Assembly (NCBI GenBank): GCA_021787665.1
Contig: JAJYLN010000007.1
Span: forward strand, 15,133 to 79,132
DNA: 64,000 nucleotides
Reading direction: 5' to 3'
Source: a bacterium
Lineage (GTDB): Bacteria > JAMCPX01
A program made the position numbers and the translations under genes. Of the stretch, positions 47,552 through 55,970 are shown piece by piece (within the stretch, counting starts at the first letter, position 1; each line of letters opens with the position of its first letter). The notes under the pieces were generated by a model that saw only the letters and a list, made by a program, of their open reading frames with translations, was not told the DNA's origin and made no database searches.

Positions 47552-49032
47552 AAAGACAGCGCACCATAGCATACCTTGCCATACTGGTGGCATTTGTTCT
47601 CAACGCCTTCTACATAAAGACCACCCACCTCCTCCTGTCCCCGGACGAGGCCTACTACTGGGACTGGGCACGACATCCGTCCCTGAGCTATCTCGATATG
47701 GGGCCGATGATCGCATGGATCAACATGCTCATGGTCCGTATCATGGGGTCGACGGCCTTTGCCCTGAGGATGGGAGCAGACATCTTCGCTTCTCTCTCTG
47801 CGCTGCTGTTTTTCGAGATCTACAACCGCTTCTTCTCTCACGCGACCGCACTGCTGGCCACGCTCCTCTACCTGCTCAACCCGCTCGTTGCCGCTGGAGC
47901 TTTCATCGAGACATACTACGTGCCCCAGATCCTATTCATGACGGCCCTGCTCTTCCTGCTCTTCGAGCTCAACGAGACCCAGAAACCGTGGCTGTGGTAC
48001 CCGATAGGTTTCGTGCTCGGTCTCGGTATCCTGAGTCACCACATGTTTTTCTTCTTCAGTCTCGAGGTCGTACTGTTCGTTGTCATATCCGCCAGAAACA
48101 GGCACTGGCTCTGGAAAAAGGAGCCTTACCTGGGCGCCCTGATAACGGTAGCGACAGCGAGTCCGGTGTTCATATGGAACCTTACCCACGGACTCGGCAT
48201 GTTCAAGAGGGCGCTGTCGCTGATGCCGGCCCACTACAATCCCTGGTTCGTCTTTACCAACTTCTTTTTCGGCGACATGGGGCTTGTAACCCCGTTCGTC
48301 TTTATCCTTCTCATCTACGTCATGGTCTACTCCATACGGAGGGGTCTGTTCCATCACGACGAGAGGTTCAACGTCATTCTCGCTACCTCCCTGCCCACCT
48401 TCGTCTTCATATGCTTTCTCGCATTCCGGGGCAGGGCCGAGGTCAACTGGCCTTCGGCCGGATTCATCGCACCGTTCATCGGCGGTGTGTACCTGCTCGA
48501 AGAGACATACAGGGCCGGCCACAGGAAGTTCGTCTTTCTATCGTTCGCCCTGATGTTCCTGACGATGCTGCCAGTCTTCTACTTCGAGCATTACCCATCA
48601 TGGATATACAAGCGGCTGCATCTGCCTCCTCAGAACCAATTCACCAGGAGGCTGCGGGGGTGGAACAGGCTCGCCGGACAGGTGGAGGGCCTCATACAAC
48701 CCGGGGAATACGTCGGCGCGACGGACTACGGCATCACAGCCGAGCTCGCTTTTTACCTCAAGGGACAGCCGGCGGTCTACTTCCTCAAGGTTAACGATAC
48801 GGCGAAGAACGCCTACTGGTTTTTCCAGGACCGGAGCGTGCTCAAAGGCAAGGATATGATCATCGTAGACCGTGGCAACGGTACGCTGAACCCTGTGACA
48901 CGGTCCCTGTTCTCCCGAGTCAAGCGGCTGGGCACATTCGATCTCACGGAAAGATCATCGGGTACACCCTGGGCCAGCTTCACCTTCTACCGTGGCTACG
49001 ACTATCGAGGAGGTACGTCGTGGACGAGATAG
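47548..49032 (+). CDS. GT39/ArnT-like membrane glycosyltransferase
   Basis: 494 residues, about 10-12 membrane helices. The first periplasmic loop has the catalytic acidic motif LSPDEAYYWDWARHPSLSY, as in ArnT/PMT polyprenyl-phosphate-dependent transferases, which add sugars to lipid A or other acceptors outside the membrane. The C-terminal 130 residues form an extracytoplasmic domain. Starts in the ATGA overlap with the methyltransferase gene and overlaps gmhA by 13 bases. Donor and acceptor are unknown. Confidence 0.88.
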   Translation: MKRQRTIAYLAILVAFVLNAFYIKTTHLLLSPDEAYYWDWARHPSLSYLDMGPMIAWINMLMVRIMGSTAFALRMGADIFASLSALLFFEIYNRFFSHATALLATLLYLLNPLVAAGAFIETYYVPQILFMTALLFLLFELNETQKPWLWYPIGFVLGLGILSHHMFFFFSLEVVLFVVISARNRHWLWKKEPYLGALITVATASPVFIWNLTHGLGMFKRALSLMPAHYNPWFVFTNFFFGDMGLVTPFVFILLIYVMVYSIRRGLFHHDERFNVILATSLPTFVFICFLAFRGRAEVNWPSAGFIAPFIGGVYLLEETYRAGHRKFVFLSFALMFLTMLPVFYFEHYPSWIYKRLHLPPQNQFTRRLRGWNRLAGQVEGLIQPGEYVGATDYGITAELAFYLKGQPAVYFLKVNDTAKNAYWFFQDRSVLKGKDMIIVDRGNGTLNPVTRSLFSRVKRLGTFDLTERSSGTPWASFTFYRGYDYRGGTSWTR

Positions 49033-49616
49033 AGATGATAAAATCTGAGCTCAGGGCGAGCGCCGAACTCAAGCTCAGGCTCATGGACACGCACGCCCCG
49101 ATAATCCAGAAGGCTGCCGATGTTATCTGCCGAGCGGTCACGACCGGGTCGGTGTTGTTCCTGTTCGGCAACGGCGGCTCCGCAGCGGACGCACAGCATA
49201 TCGCCGCGGAGTTCGTGAACAGGTTCAAGGTCGAGAGAAGGCCGTTGCCTGCGGTCGCGCTCTCGACGGATACCTCCGTCATCACGAGCATAGGGAACGA
49301 CTACTCGTTCGACGATATATTCTCGAAACAGATAGCCGCACTCGGCAGAATGGGGGACATAGCCCTGGGGATCTCCACGTCCGGCAATTCCAGGAACATC
49401 GTAAACGCCTTCGGGGCAGCCCGGGACAGGGGTCTCTTTACCATCGGCCTGCTCGGCAGGGACGGCGGCAAGGCACGTACCGTTGTGGACCTTGCCATCA
49501 TTATCGATCATCCTGACACACCGCGCATCCAGGAAGCGCACATAACGATAGGTCACGCCCTCTGCTCGATCATCGATCAGAGGATCAAAGCGATGGGGGT
49601 CAAGGGAGCTTCTTGA
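49020..49616 (+). CDS. gmhA: Sedoheptulose-7-phosphate isomerase GmhA
   Basis: First enzyme of ADP-heptose synthesis for LPS core. 198 residues from a GTG at 49020 with AGGAGG seven bases before. One SIS domain with FLFGNGGSAADAQHIAAE, ISTSGNSRNIVNAF and the C-terminal HALCSIIDQR. The conserved active-site Glu and His residues of GmhA are in place (AAEF and IGHALC). It sits between the glycosyltransferase and reductase genes, consistent with envelope polysaccharide or LPS work. DiaA-type proteins are similar, so the call rests on length and context. Confidence 0.88.
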   Translation: MDEIEMIKSELRASAELKLRLMDTHAPIIQKAADVICRAVTTGSVLFLFGNGGSAADAQHIAAEFVNRFKVERRPLPAVALSTDTSVITSIGNDYSFDDIFSKQIAALGRMGDIALGISTSGNSRNIVNAFGAARDRGLFTIGLLGRDGGKARTVVDLAIIIDHPDTPRIQEAHITIGHALCSIIDQRIKAMGVKGAS

Positions 49617-50494
49617 AGGTATTCGTGGCCGGAGGCACCGGGTATATAGGCAGACACGTTATCAGGCGTCTCCTCAGGGACGGTCACAGCGTAAGGGCGC
49701 TCATCAGGGGAGGATCCGAGGCAAAACTCCGCGACTTCAGCATAGAGACGGTACACGGCGACATATCGGACCCATCCTCCCTGAACGGCGCTCTGGAGGG
49801 ATGCGGCGCAGTCATCTACCTGATAGGCCTCATCAGGGAGCTGCCCTCGAAGGGAGCGACCTTCGAGCACACCCACGTCCGGGGCGTAAGGCATGTATAC
49901 GAGAGGGCCTCCCAAGCCGGCATACGGCGATGGATCCACATCAGCTCAAACGGCGTAAAGCCGGACACCAAGGACGGCTATATAAGGACAAAGTACAGGG
50001 CAGAAGAGTTCATTAAGGCGCAGGACCTCGACTATACCATACTCAGGCCATCCATCGTATTCGGCGACGAGACCGACGGCACCGTCAATTTCGTCACGAC
50101 GATAAAGAGACTGCTTACCCTTTTTCCCTTGATCGTGCCGATCATAGGGAACGGCGGTTACAGACTCCAGCCTGTGCACGTGGATGACCTTGCACAGGTC
50201 CTATCCAGGATACTCGACAGGCCGTCCACATTCAATCACACCTACAGCTTGTGCGGTGCCCGCAGCACCACGTACAACGATATGCTGGACACCGTCGCTG
50301 CACGGTTCGGTATCAAGAAGAAGATGAAGGTACATCTGCCGACCGTCCTGATAAAATCCGCGGCCCTGCTTTTCCAGAAGATAGAATCCTTTCCGTTAAC
50401 CGCTGAGCAGACAGATATACTCGTGGCCGGGAACACCTGCAGCGACTCGGACCTCTTCGACGAACTCGGCATCGTGCCCAAGGCATTCTCCTGA
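49613..50494 (+). CDS. NAD(P)-binding epimerase/reductase, NDUFA9-like
   Basis: 293-residue atypical extended short-chain dehydrogenase. The nucleotide-binding motif is VAGGTGYIGRHVI at the N-terminus, followed by VHGDISDPSSL, and DGYIRTKYRAEEF in place of the YxxxK segment. Proteins of this group are related to the complex I accessory subunit NDUFA9 and to quinone-associated sugar reductases. It starts with TTG, preceded by GGGAG, and overlaps gmhA by four bases. The reading frame stops at IVPKAFS, but the next 20-odd codons in the following frame look like the missing C-terminus (see next feature). Confidence 0.8.
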   Translation: MKVFVAGGTGYIGRHVIRRLLRDGHSVRALIRGGSEAKLRDFSIETVHGDISDPSSLNGALEGCGAVIYLIGLIRELPSKGATFEHTHVRGVRHVYERASQAGIRRWIHISSNGVKPDTKDGYIRTKYRAEEFIKAQDLDYTILRPSIVFGDETDGTVNFVTTIKRLLTLFPLIVPIIGNGGYRLQPVHVDDLAQVLSRILDRPSTFNHTYSLCGARSTTYNDMLDTVAARFGIKKKMKVHLPTVLIKSAALLFQKIESFPLTAEQTDILVAGNTCSDSDLFDELGIVPKAFS

Positions 50495-50559
50495 AGCTGC
50501 AGGACTACCTTGGTGTCGGCAACGCCCGGACGCTGAAAGGGCTGCTCTCGAACGACTAA
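50495..50559 (+). pseudogene. Shifted C-terminal tail of the NDUFA9-like gene
   Basis: Shifting one base after the codons for KAFS gives LKLQDYLGVGNARTLKGLLS followed by ND and TAA (50557-50559). Family members usually end with a helix carrying a Tyr-Leu pair at this spot, so a one-base loss at about 50485-50494 seems to have cut off some 22 residues. It could also be a sequencing error. Confidence 0.45.
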
Positions 50560-51263
50560 CCGGCGTACATCCGAATCTGCTCCGCAAGCCGGTCCACCGG
50601 CATCTGCCCGTCCGCCTTCGGCCTTCCGATGTACCCGTAGGTGATGAGCGAGCCGAAGAGGGGATTCACCACCCTGGAGATCATGCCGACACTGCCAAGG
50701 GATATGGTGATAAGCCGCCCCTTCCGGTGGTCCATCGTAAAGCGCAGAAGGCGCGCAACATCTCCGATGCCGCGCGCCATGAGCGCAAACTTGATTATGT
50801 CCGCGGACTTGCGCTCTGCCATCGACATCATCTTCAGCAGGCTATCGTCAGCAGGGGTCTTTTTCAAATCATGATATGAGGCGATAACGGTCCTTTTGTA
50901 TCTGTGTGCCAGGGCAACGACGCTCGGAAATATCCGAGACTCTATCTCTATGTCCACCAAATCAGCGTTGACGACGATCGCCTCGAACAAGGTGTACCTG
51001 GTCTCTTCGTCCATCACTGCCCTGCCCCCTTCCTTCTTCAGCCGTACGGTGGCAATCACGGGCCTTGACAGCTTGTCCCTTGCCCTGGCAAAGACCCCTG
51101 CCACGTACTCCGGCGACAGCCGCCGAAACAGATCGACCCGCAGCTCTACGAGGTCTATGCGGCGCACCTGTGCCGACGACGCGCGATCGACGTCCCTGTC
51201 CGTCATTGCACATGCTATGAGGGGCCCGGTCCCGGCCATGATGTTACGGAGCATCGTTTTCAT
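50556..51263 (-). CDS. aroD: 3-dehydroquinate dehydratase, type I
   Basis: Third step of the shikimate pathway. 235 residues. Type I signature residues: LVELRVDLF near the N-terminus, VIASYHDLKKTP with the catalytic His, and DIIKFALMA with the Schiff-base Lys; C-terminal PLFGSLITYGYIGRPKADGQ. AGGA precedes the ATG at 51263. Its stop overlaps the tail of the convergent reductase gene. No other aro gene adjoins it. Confidence 0.93.
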   Translation of the reverse strand: MKTMLRNIMAGTGPLIACAMTDRDVDRASSAQVRRIDLVELRVDLFRRLSPEYVAGVFARARDKLSRPVIATVRLKKEGGRAVMDEETRYTLFEAIVVNADLVDIEIESRIFPSVVALAHRYKRTVIASYHDLKKTPADDSLLKMMSMAERKSADIIKFALMARGIGDVARLLRFTMDHRKGRLITISLGSVGMISRVVNPLFGSLITYGYIGRPKADGQMPVDRLAEQIRMYAG

Positions 51264-51386
51264 GCATTCCTTTTATTCCATTCAGGGGTAAAATGCAAAG
51301 CGGACGAAAATTAATGACAAATCCGACAGAAGGGCATATGGAATATATTTGTTTTAAAAATACAGGACCGAAGGGGACAATACCGA

Positions 51387-52181
51387 ATGGACGACAAGAT
51401 CACTTTCTGGGACCATCTCGATGAACTCAGGAAGCGCCTGATACTATCCATCATATTCATAGCTGTCGGCGCATGCGGCGGCTTTTACTTTGCCGCTGAG
51501 CTGCTGAATATCATGGAATTCCCGCTGCGCTCGAGGCTCAGGGTGTCCCTCCACAGCCCCTATATCAGTCTCATAACATCGCACGCGCCCATAAAGCTCG
51601 TGTTCATCCAGCCCATCGAGGCCATATGGACGTACCTCAAACTCGGGCTGATAGCAGGCCTCGTTTTGGCACTACCGCTCGTGCTCTACGAGCTGTGGCT
51701 GTTCATAAAGCCGGGCCTCTACCCTTCCGAGAGGAACTATGTCAGGGTGTTCGTGATCACCGGCGGGGTGTTTTTCTTATTTGGGGGTGCATTCAGCTTC
51801 TTCGTCATACTGCCGTTCGCCATGAAGTTCCTGTTGAGCGTCGGAACAGGGAAACTCATTCCCATGCTCAGCGTGGAACAGTACGTGGACTTCTGTCTCC
51901 AGTTCATCCTTTCATTCGGACTCGTATTTGAGCTCCCATTCGTGCTTCTGATCCTCTCCGCAATGGGGATCGTGAACCCTCGTGGACTCGCAGAGAAGAG
52001 GAGATACGCGATCGTGGGGGCGTTCATACTCGGCGCTATACTCAGTCCCAGCCCGGACGTATTCAACCAGACGCTCGTGGCAGTGCCGCTGATAGTTCTC
52101 TACGAGGTTGGTATACTCCTCTCTTCCCTGTACATGAAGAGGAAGGGAGCAAGATCCGGGAAAGAGGATCCTGTCGCATAA
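51387..52181 (+). CDS. tatC: Sec-independent translocase subunit TatC
   Basis: Membrane receptor of the twin-arginine export pathway, 264 residues with six helices. The conserved N-terminus FWDHLDELRKRL and the Glu-containing loop FIQPIEAIWTYLKLG are diagnostic, and the sixth helix is followed by a basic C-terminal tail. No tatA or tatB lies beside it. A short frame opens directly after its stop codon. Confidence 0.95.
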   Translation: MDDKITFWDHLDELRKRLILSIIFIAVGACGGFYFAAELLNIMEFPLRSRLRVSLHSPYISLITSHAPIKLVFIQPIEAIWTYLKLGLIAGLVLALPLVLYELWLFIKPGLYPSERNYVRVFVITGGVFFLFGGAFSFFVILPFAMKFLLSVGTGKLIPMLSVEQYVDFCLQFILSFGLVFELPFVLLILSAMGIVNPRGLAEKRRYAIVGAFILGAILSPSPDVFNQTLVAVPLIVLYEVGILLSSLYMKRKGARSGKEDPVA

Positions 52182-52301
52182 ATGGTTATAACCGGCAAGA
52201 CGAATTCAGTTACAGCCCCATTCGATATTGCGTACGATAGGATCTCCGAAGTCCACACAGGGCTACCGCCGAATCTGCTCAACGTCCTTTGCCAAGGGTG
52301 A
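52182..52301 (+). CDS. Possible 39-residue ORF abutting tatC
   Basis: An ATG follows the tatC stop codon directly and opens 39 codons to a TGA at 52299-52301. It has no ribosome binding site of its own and resembles no family I know (it contains TAPFDIAYDRISEVHTGLPP). It could be a coupled small gene, a gene relic, or chance. Confidence 0.2.
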   Translation: MVITGKTNSVTAPFDIAYDRISEVHTGLPPNLLNVLCQG

Positions 52302-52340
52302 CCCCATAGCCGGTCGCCCGCTCTATCCTGTCCTCGGATT

Positions 52341-52886
52341 TTACGACGGTGTTGTTGTTAAATAATATTTTATATCGTAAGCCATGTTATACAGGGAATT
52401 CGAAAGCTGTCCGGAAAAAGACATATTGGAAAAACCGCCATAGGGGTTGTATGAAATGGGCGACGGTTCTTCGAGCCTCCGGTAGAGCAGTTTTTTTGTC
52501 CCTCCGTCATAGAAGCTCATCTCGCACTGAAGCTGGTTCCCGATTAATGACACTTTAGAGAACACTATGACCAAGGTATGAGGAGCCCATGGAATGCGTG
52601 CATATCTTGAGGCCGCGCCGATAACGTTCCACCCTTTCATATAGCTTCTGGTATATGACTGGAGCGAGTCGATGTTCTGCGTTTTTATTTCATCTAACCA
52701 TTCTCCTTTTGTCCCGTAACCGAATTTCATCCAATGTTGCTCTCCGAGATCGAGCCAGCCCACATAAATTTTGTTGAATTTCTGATATTGCTCGCTGACT
52801 CGGACAGGCCCGCACCCAGCCGTCATACTTGTCAAAACCATTCCGATAATCCCAAAGGCCACATACCTGTTAAATCTGCTCTTCAT
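52341..52886 (-). CDS. Hypothetical lipoprotein
   Basis: 181 residues from the ATG at 52886, with AGGAGGT four bases upstream. Signal peptide and lipobox end in MTAGC (Cys about residue 24), so it is a membrane-anchored lipoprotein. The mature domain has mixed alpha/beta character with aromatic-rich stretches (YVGWLDLGEQHWMKFGYG) and a C-terminal segment common in small outer-membrane lipoproteins. No function can be assigned. The gene is isolated and AT-richer than its neighbours. Confidence 0.75.
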   Translation of the reverse strand: MKSRFNRYVAFGIIGMVLTSMTAGCGPVRVSEQYQKFNKIYVGWLDLGEQHWMKFGYGTKGEWLDEIKTQNIDSLQSYTRSYMKGWNVIGAASRYARIPWAPHTLVIVFSKVSLIGNQLQCEMSFYDGGTKKLLYRRLEEPSPISYNPYGGFSNMSFSGQLSNSLYNMAYDIKYYLTTTPS

Positions 52887-52980
52887 GCTTACCTCCTTTT
52901 CTTGTTGTTTCACATGGTTAAACCCTGTAAACTTATTACATACAATACTATCAGTAACTTATGGTACCCGGTTCTCCGGG

Positions 52981-53026
52981 CTAAAGAGACCCCCTTCAGG
53001 GATTACATGCACTATTAGCACAGTGG
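52981..53026 (+). repeat. 46-base direct repeat, left copy
   Basis: Matches 63888-63933 at 38 of 46 positions in the same orientation; the last 17 bases (CACTATTAGCACAGTGG) are identical. Lies in a divergent gap, just before the biosynthetic operon. See the right copy and the corresponding finding. Confidence 0.65.
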
Positions 53027-53101
53027 CTTTATAAGGAAAAGAAAAAAGTTTGAAACCTAAAACAGAGATCAACCGATGAAGCGGTCTCTCCTTTGTGCCA
53101 C

Positions 53102-53130
53102 TTGACAAGGCATGGTATTTTTAATAGAAA
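53102..53130 (+). promoter_or_regulatory. Candidate promoter of the ACP-ketosynthase operon
   Basis: TTGACA (53102-53107), 17-base spacer, TAGAAA (53125-53130), 36 bases before the first acyl carrier protein gene. The -35 is perfect and the -10 fits four of six positions. GAGGAG precedes the ATG. Confidence 0.5.
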
Positions 53131-53165
53131 CTGCTCATACAAGCTTGTAACAATGAGGAGATAGC

Positions 53166-53456
53166 ATGGTATCAAACACCAAAAGCGTGACCGTTCAGGA
53201 CATCGAGAGAAGGGTCAGCGAGATATTTATCAATGAGCTCAAGCTCGAGGATGTGACCCCGGAGACGTTGGACACGGAACTACATCTTATGGAAGAACTG
53301 GGAATAGACAGCATGGACCTCATAACCGTGGTACTGGTACTGAAGGACGAATTCTCCGTCAGCATAGAAGAGGCGGATTACCCCAAACTGACCAATATCC
53401 GGCTCATAGCCGAGTACATCAAGGAGAAAATGGAACATGGAAGAAGTGCGGCCTGA
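53166..53456 (+). CDS. Acyl carrier protein 1
   Basis: 96-residue four-helix carrier. The phosphopantetheine site is Ser49 in LGIDSMDL. First gene of the seven-gene operon; the last 20 bases overlap the second carrier. It is longer than housekeeping AcpP because of an N-terminal extension, and the acidic helix II resembles carriers of arylpolyene and other type II systems. The holo form would carry the growing chain. Confidence 0.93.
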   Translation: MVSNTKSVTVQDIERRVSEIFINELKLEDVTPETLDTELHLMEELGIDSMDLITVVLVLKDEFSVSIEEADYPKLTNIRLIAEYIKEKMEHGRSAA

Positions 53457-53769
53457 AAAAGCCTCAATCGGAAAATCATCGAACGGGAAAGCGTCGATCG
53501 GATCATCACCAATCGAAAAATTGATCGATGAGCTGAAAAAAAAGGTCCTCGATATCCTCAATATCCAGGACGTGAGTCTCAGTGATATAGACAGCAACGC
53601 ACCGATGGTGGGGAACGAGCTCGGCATAGATTCCATCGACATTCTGGAACTGGTCACCGTCATCGAGCAGGATTATGGCGTGAGGATCGACAACAAAGAG
53701 TTGGGCCGGAAGGTGTTTGCCTCATTTACTTCTCTCGCACAATATATAGCTGACCACAGAACCAGTTGA
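53437..53769 (+). CDS. Acyl carrier protein 2
   Basis: 110 residues with Ser66 in LGIDSIDIL as carrier site. The first 28 residues are a low-complexity linker of Lys, Ala, Ser, Ile and Gly in imperfect repeats (KASIGKSSNGKASIGSS), which is unusual for a free-standing carrier and suggests an unfolded tether. Overlaps carrier 1 by 20 bases and the ketosynthase by three or lies 11 bases before its ATG. Confidence 0.92.
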   Translation: MEEVRPEKASIGKSSNGKASIGSSPIEKLIDELKKKVLDILNIQDVSLSDIDSNAPMVGNELGIDSIDILELVTVIEQDYGVRIDNKELGRKVFASFTSLAQYIADHRTS

Positions 53770-53780
53770 ATGTGCCTGTA

Positions 53781-55970
53781 ATGTCGTCTGAAGGCATTTT
53801 CATCACGGGCCTCGGCATCATCAGTCCTCTGGGGAGAGGACTCCCTTCGACGATCCATGCGCTAAAAAATCCGGTTTCGGGTATCCACAGCGCCGACCTT
53901 TTCAACGTTGCCGTCGATCAGATCATGCCGGTGGCCGATGTCACGGTACCGTTTCCGACCGAGCCCGGCGTCCCGAGGACGCATGCATTGGCGCTCGTTG
54001 CGGCACGCGATGCGATGGAAGGTCGAAAAGCCCCTCCGGATGCTATCGTTATCGGGGTCACCACCGGGGGCATGCCGAAGAGCGAGCAATTGCTCGGCTC
54101 GAAGATCGTGTCGCCGCAGGAATATGTGTACCATGGGGCCGGGACCGTGGCGACATACCTCGCAGAGCACGTATCGTGTACCGGACCGGCCTTCACCCTA
54201 TCGACCGCGTGTTCAAGCGGTACCGCGGCCATCAAGATCGCCCTGGAGATGCTCAGGCGGGGAAAGGCAAAGAGCGTGCTCGTCGGAGGAGCAGATGCGT
54301 TGTGCAGGTTTACCTACTTTGGCTTTTTCTCGCTCCAGCTCATAGACCCCAAGGGCGCACGGCCTCTCGACAGGGACAGAGCCGGCATATCACTCGGCGA
54401 AGGAGCGGCAATGCTCCTGCTCGAGAGTGCACCGACGCCCCCCCAGGGCTCCATCGCTCAGATCCTGGGCGGTGGCATCTCCTGCGATGCGTACCATCCG
54501 ACAGCACCGCATCCGAAAGGAGAAGGTGCCCTGAAGGCCATGCAGGACGCCATAGCAGACGCGGGCATCCGGGCAGTTGATATCGGCTATATAAACCTTC
54601 ACGGCACGGCAACACTGGACAATGACGCGTCCGAAGCAACAGCACTCAGGACATTGTATCTCGACCGTATCCCCTCGGTGTCATCCACCAAAGGGATGAC
54701 CGGCCATTCGCTCGGTGCAGCAGGCGCGGTCGAATGCGCGATAAGTGCATTGTCCGTTTCCGAGGAACTGATCCCGGCCAATACCGGGTGCGTGAACCCG
54801 GACGCTTCACTGGGGCTGCCCGTCGTATTGAAACCGGAAAGCCGTCCTGTGAAGATTGCACTGTCGAACTCCTTCGGCTTCGGCGGCAATAATGCTGCCG
54901 TGGTGATCGGTTCCGTGGACCTACCGGTGCCGGTCCGTCAGAGGACATGCCCCATGAGCCTGCAGGTCACGGGTCTTGCCTGCCTGACCGGCAGCGGTGG
55001 CACGGATGACTCTTTCCAGAAATTCTCACAGGGCGTTCATGTTACCGGCGTCCTGAGCGATGAGGAGGTCTCAAAGGACCTGCCCCAGCGTCAGGTACGC
55101 CGCCTCAAGAGGACCTCCCGCATGGCACTCGCCCTGGCCACGGCGGCACGCAAGGACGCCGGAGGAAGTGATTGTCCGTCCTCGGTCTTCTTCGGGACAG
55201 GATGGGGCCCCCTGACCGAGACATACGATTTCCTTACCAAGCTCTTCGGGTCCGATATGAAATTTTCCAGTCCTACGGACTTCATCAATTCCGTGCACAA
55301 TGCACCCGCAGGACAGGTCGCCATGGAGCTCAAGGCACACGGCGCCAATATCACGGCAACAGGCGGCGATTATTCCTTCGAGCAGGCCCTGTTTATTGCG
55401 AGCCTCCTGACGTCCGAAAAAGATAATCTGCTCCTCCTCGGCGCGGACGAGATGCATCCGGAACTGTCTCTTCTGTTCGATCCATCGTCGGCAGGCGACA
55501 CCACCCCTTCGGACGGCGGCGGCGCGATTATGGCGGTGGCGACAGACTCCCCGGAAGGTCCTGCGATCACGCCGGTCGCGTACCGGATGGCGCCGGGGAA
55601 TACCGGCTCTGCACCCATGATTGACCCCGGGATCATAAAAGATATCGACAGGCGTTATGGCGCGCTCTTTGTCGGAATCCCCCTTGCATACGAAGTGGCG
55701 GCAAGGGCCCAGGTAAAAAGTTTCCTTACGTACTCCAAGTTCAGCGGGCCTGTAGTCGATTACAGAAAGTACACGGGACAGTATGCTACGTCCGCCGCCG
55801 TTGCGACCGTCCTTGCTGTGAAAGCGATCAAACGGGGATCCCTTCCCGCGATCCTGACCGGTAAACAAGAAGTTTCCCTCAGCGGGAAAGGCATCCTGGT
55901 CATGGGCTTCGGTCCTTATTGTACTGCTATCGATGTCCGTAACCATAACCGAGGTGTGCATGCCCCCTGA
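53781..55970 (+). CDS. Ketosynthase fused to chain-length-factor-like domain
   Basis: 729 residues from the ATG at 53781 (a TTG at 53766 overlapping the ACP2 stop is the alternative). The N-terminal half (about 5-400) is a complete FabF-type condensing enzyme with Cys144 (TACSSGTA), His274 (LHGTATLDND) and His309 (GMTGHSLGAAGA). The C-terminal half (about 405-640) follows the pattern of the second ketoacyl-synthase family (PF13723) of aryl-polyene clusters, with RRLKRTSRMALALA and FINSVHNAPAGQ, but lacks a catalytic Cys. In known systems these are two proteins forming a heterodimer; here they are one chain. It would set chain length of a polyketide or fatty acyl product. Confidence 0.85.
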   Translation: MSSEGIFITGLGIISPLGRGLPSTIHALKNPVSGIHSADLFNVAVDQIMPVADVTVPFPTEPGVPRTHALALVAARDAMEGRKAPPDAIVIGVTTGGMPKSEQLLGSKIVSPQEYVYHGAGTVATYLAEHVSCTGPAFTLSTACSSGTAAIKIALEMLRRGKAKSVLVGGADALCRFTYFGFFSLQLIDPKGARPLDRDRAGISLGEGAAMLLLESAPTPPQGSIAQILGGGISCDAYHPTAPHPKGEGALKAMQDAIADAGIRAVDIGYINLHGTATLDNDASEATALRTLYLDRIPSVSSTKGMTGHSLGAAGAVECAISALSVSEELIPANTGCVNPDASLGLPVVLKPESRPVKIALSNSFGFGGNNAAVVIGSVDLPVPVRQRTCPMSLQVTGLACLTGSGGTDDSFQKFSQGVHVTGVLSDEEVSKDLPQRQVRRLKRTSRMALALATAARKDAGGSDCPSSVFFGTGWGPLTETYDFLTKLFGSDMKFSSPTDFINSVHNAPAGQVAMELKAHGANITATGGDYSFEQALFIASLLTSEKDNLLLLGADEMHPELSLLFDPSSAGDTTPSDGGGAIMAVATDSPEGPAITPVAYRMAPGNTGSAPMIDPGIIKDIDRRYGALFVGIPLAYEVAARAQVKSFLTYSKFSGPVVDYRKYTGQYATSAAVATVLAVKAIKRGSLPAILTGKQEVSLSGKGILVMGFGPYCTAIDVRNHNRGVHAP

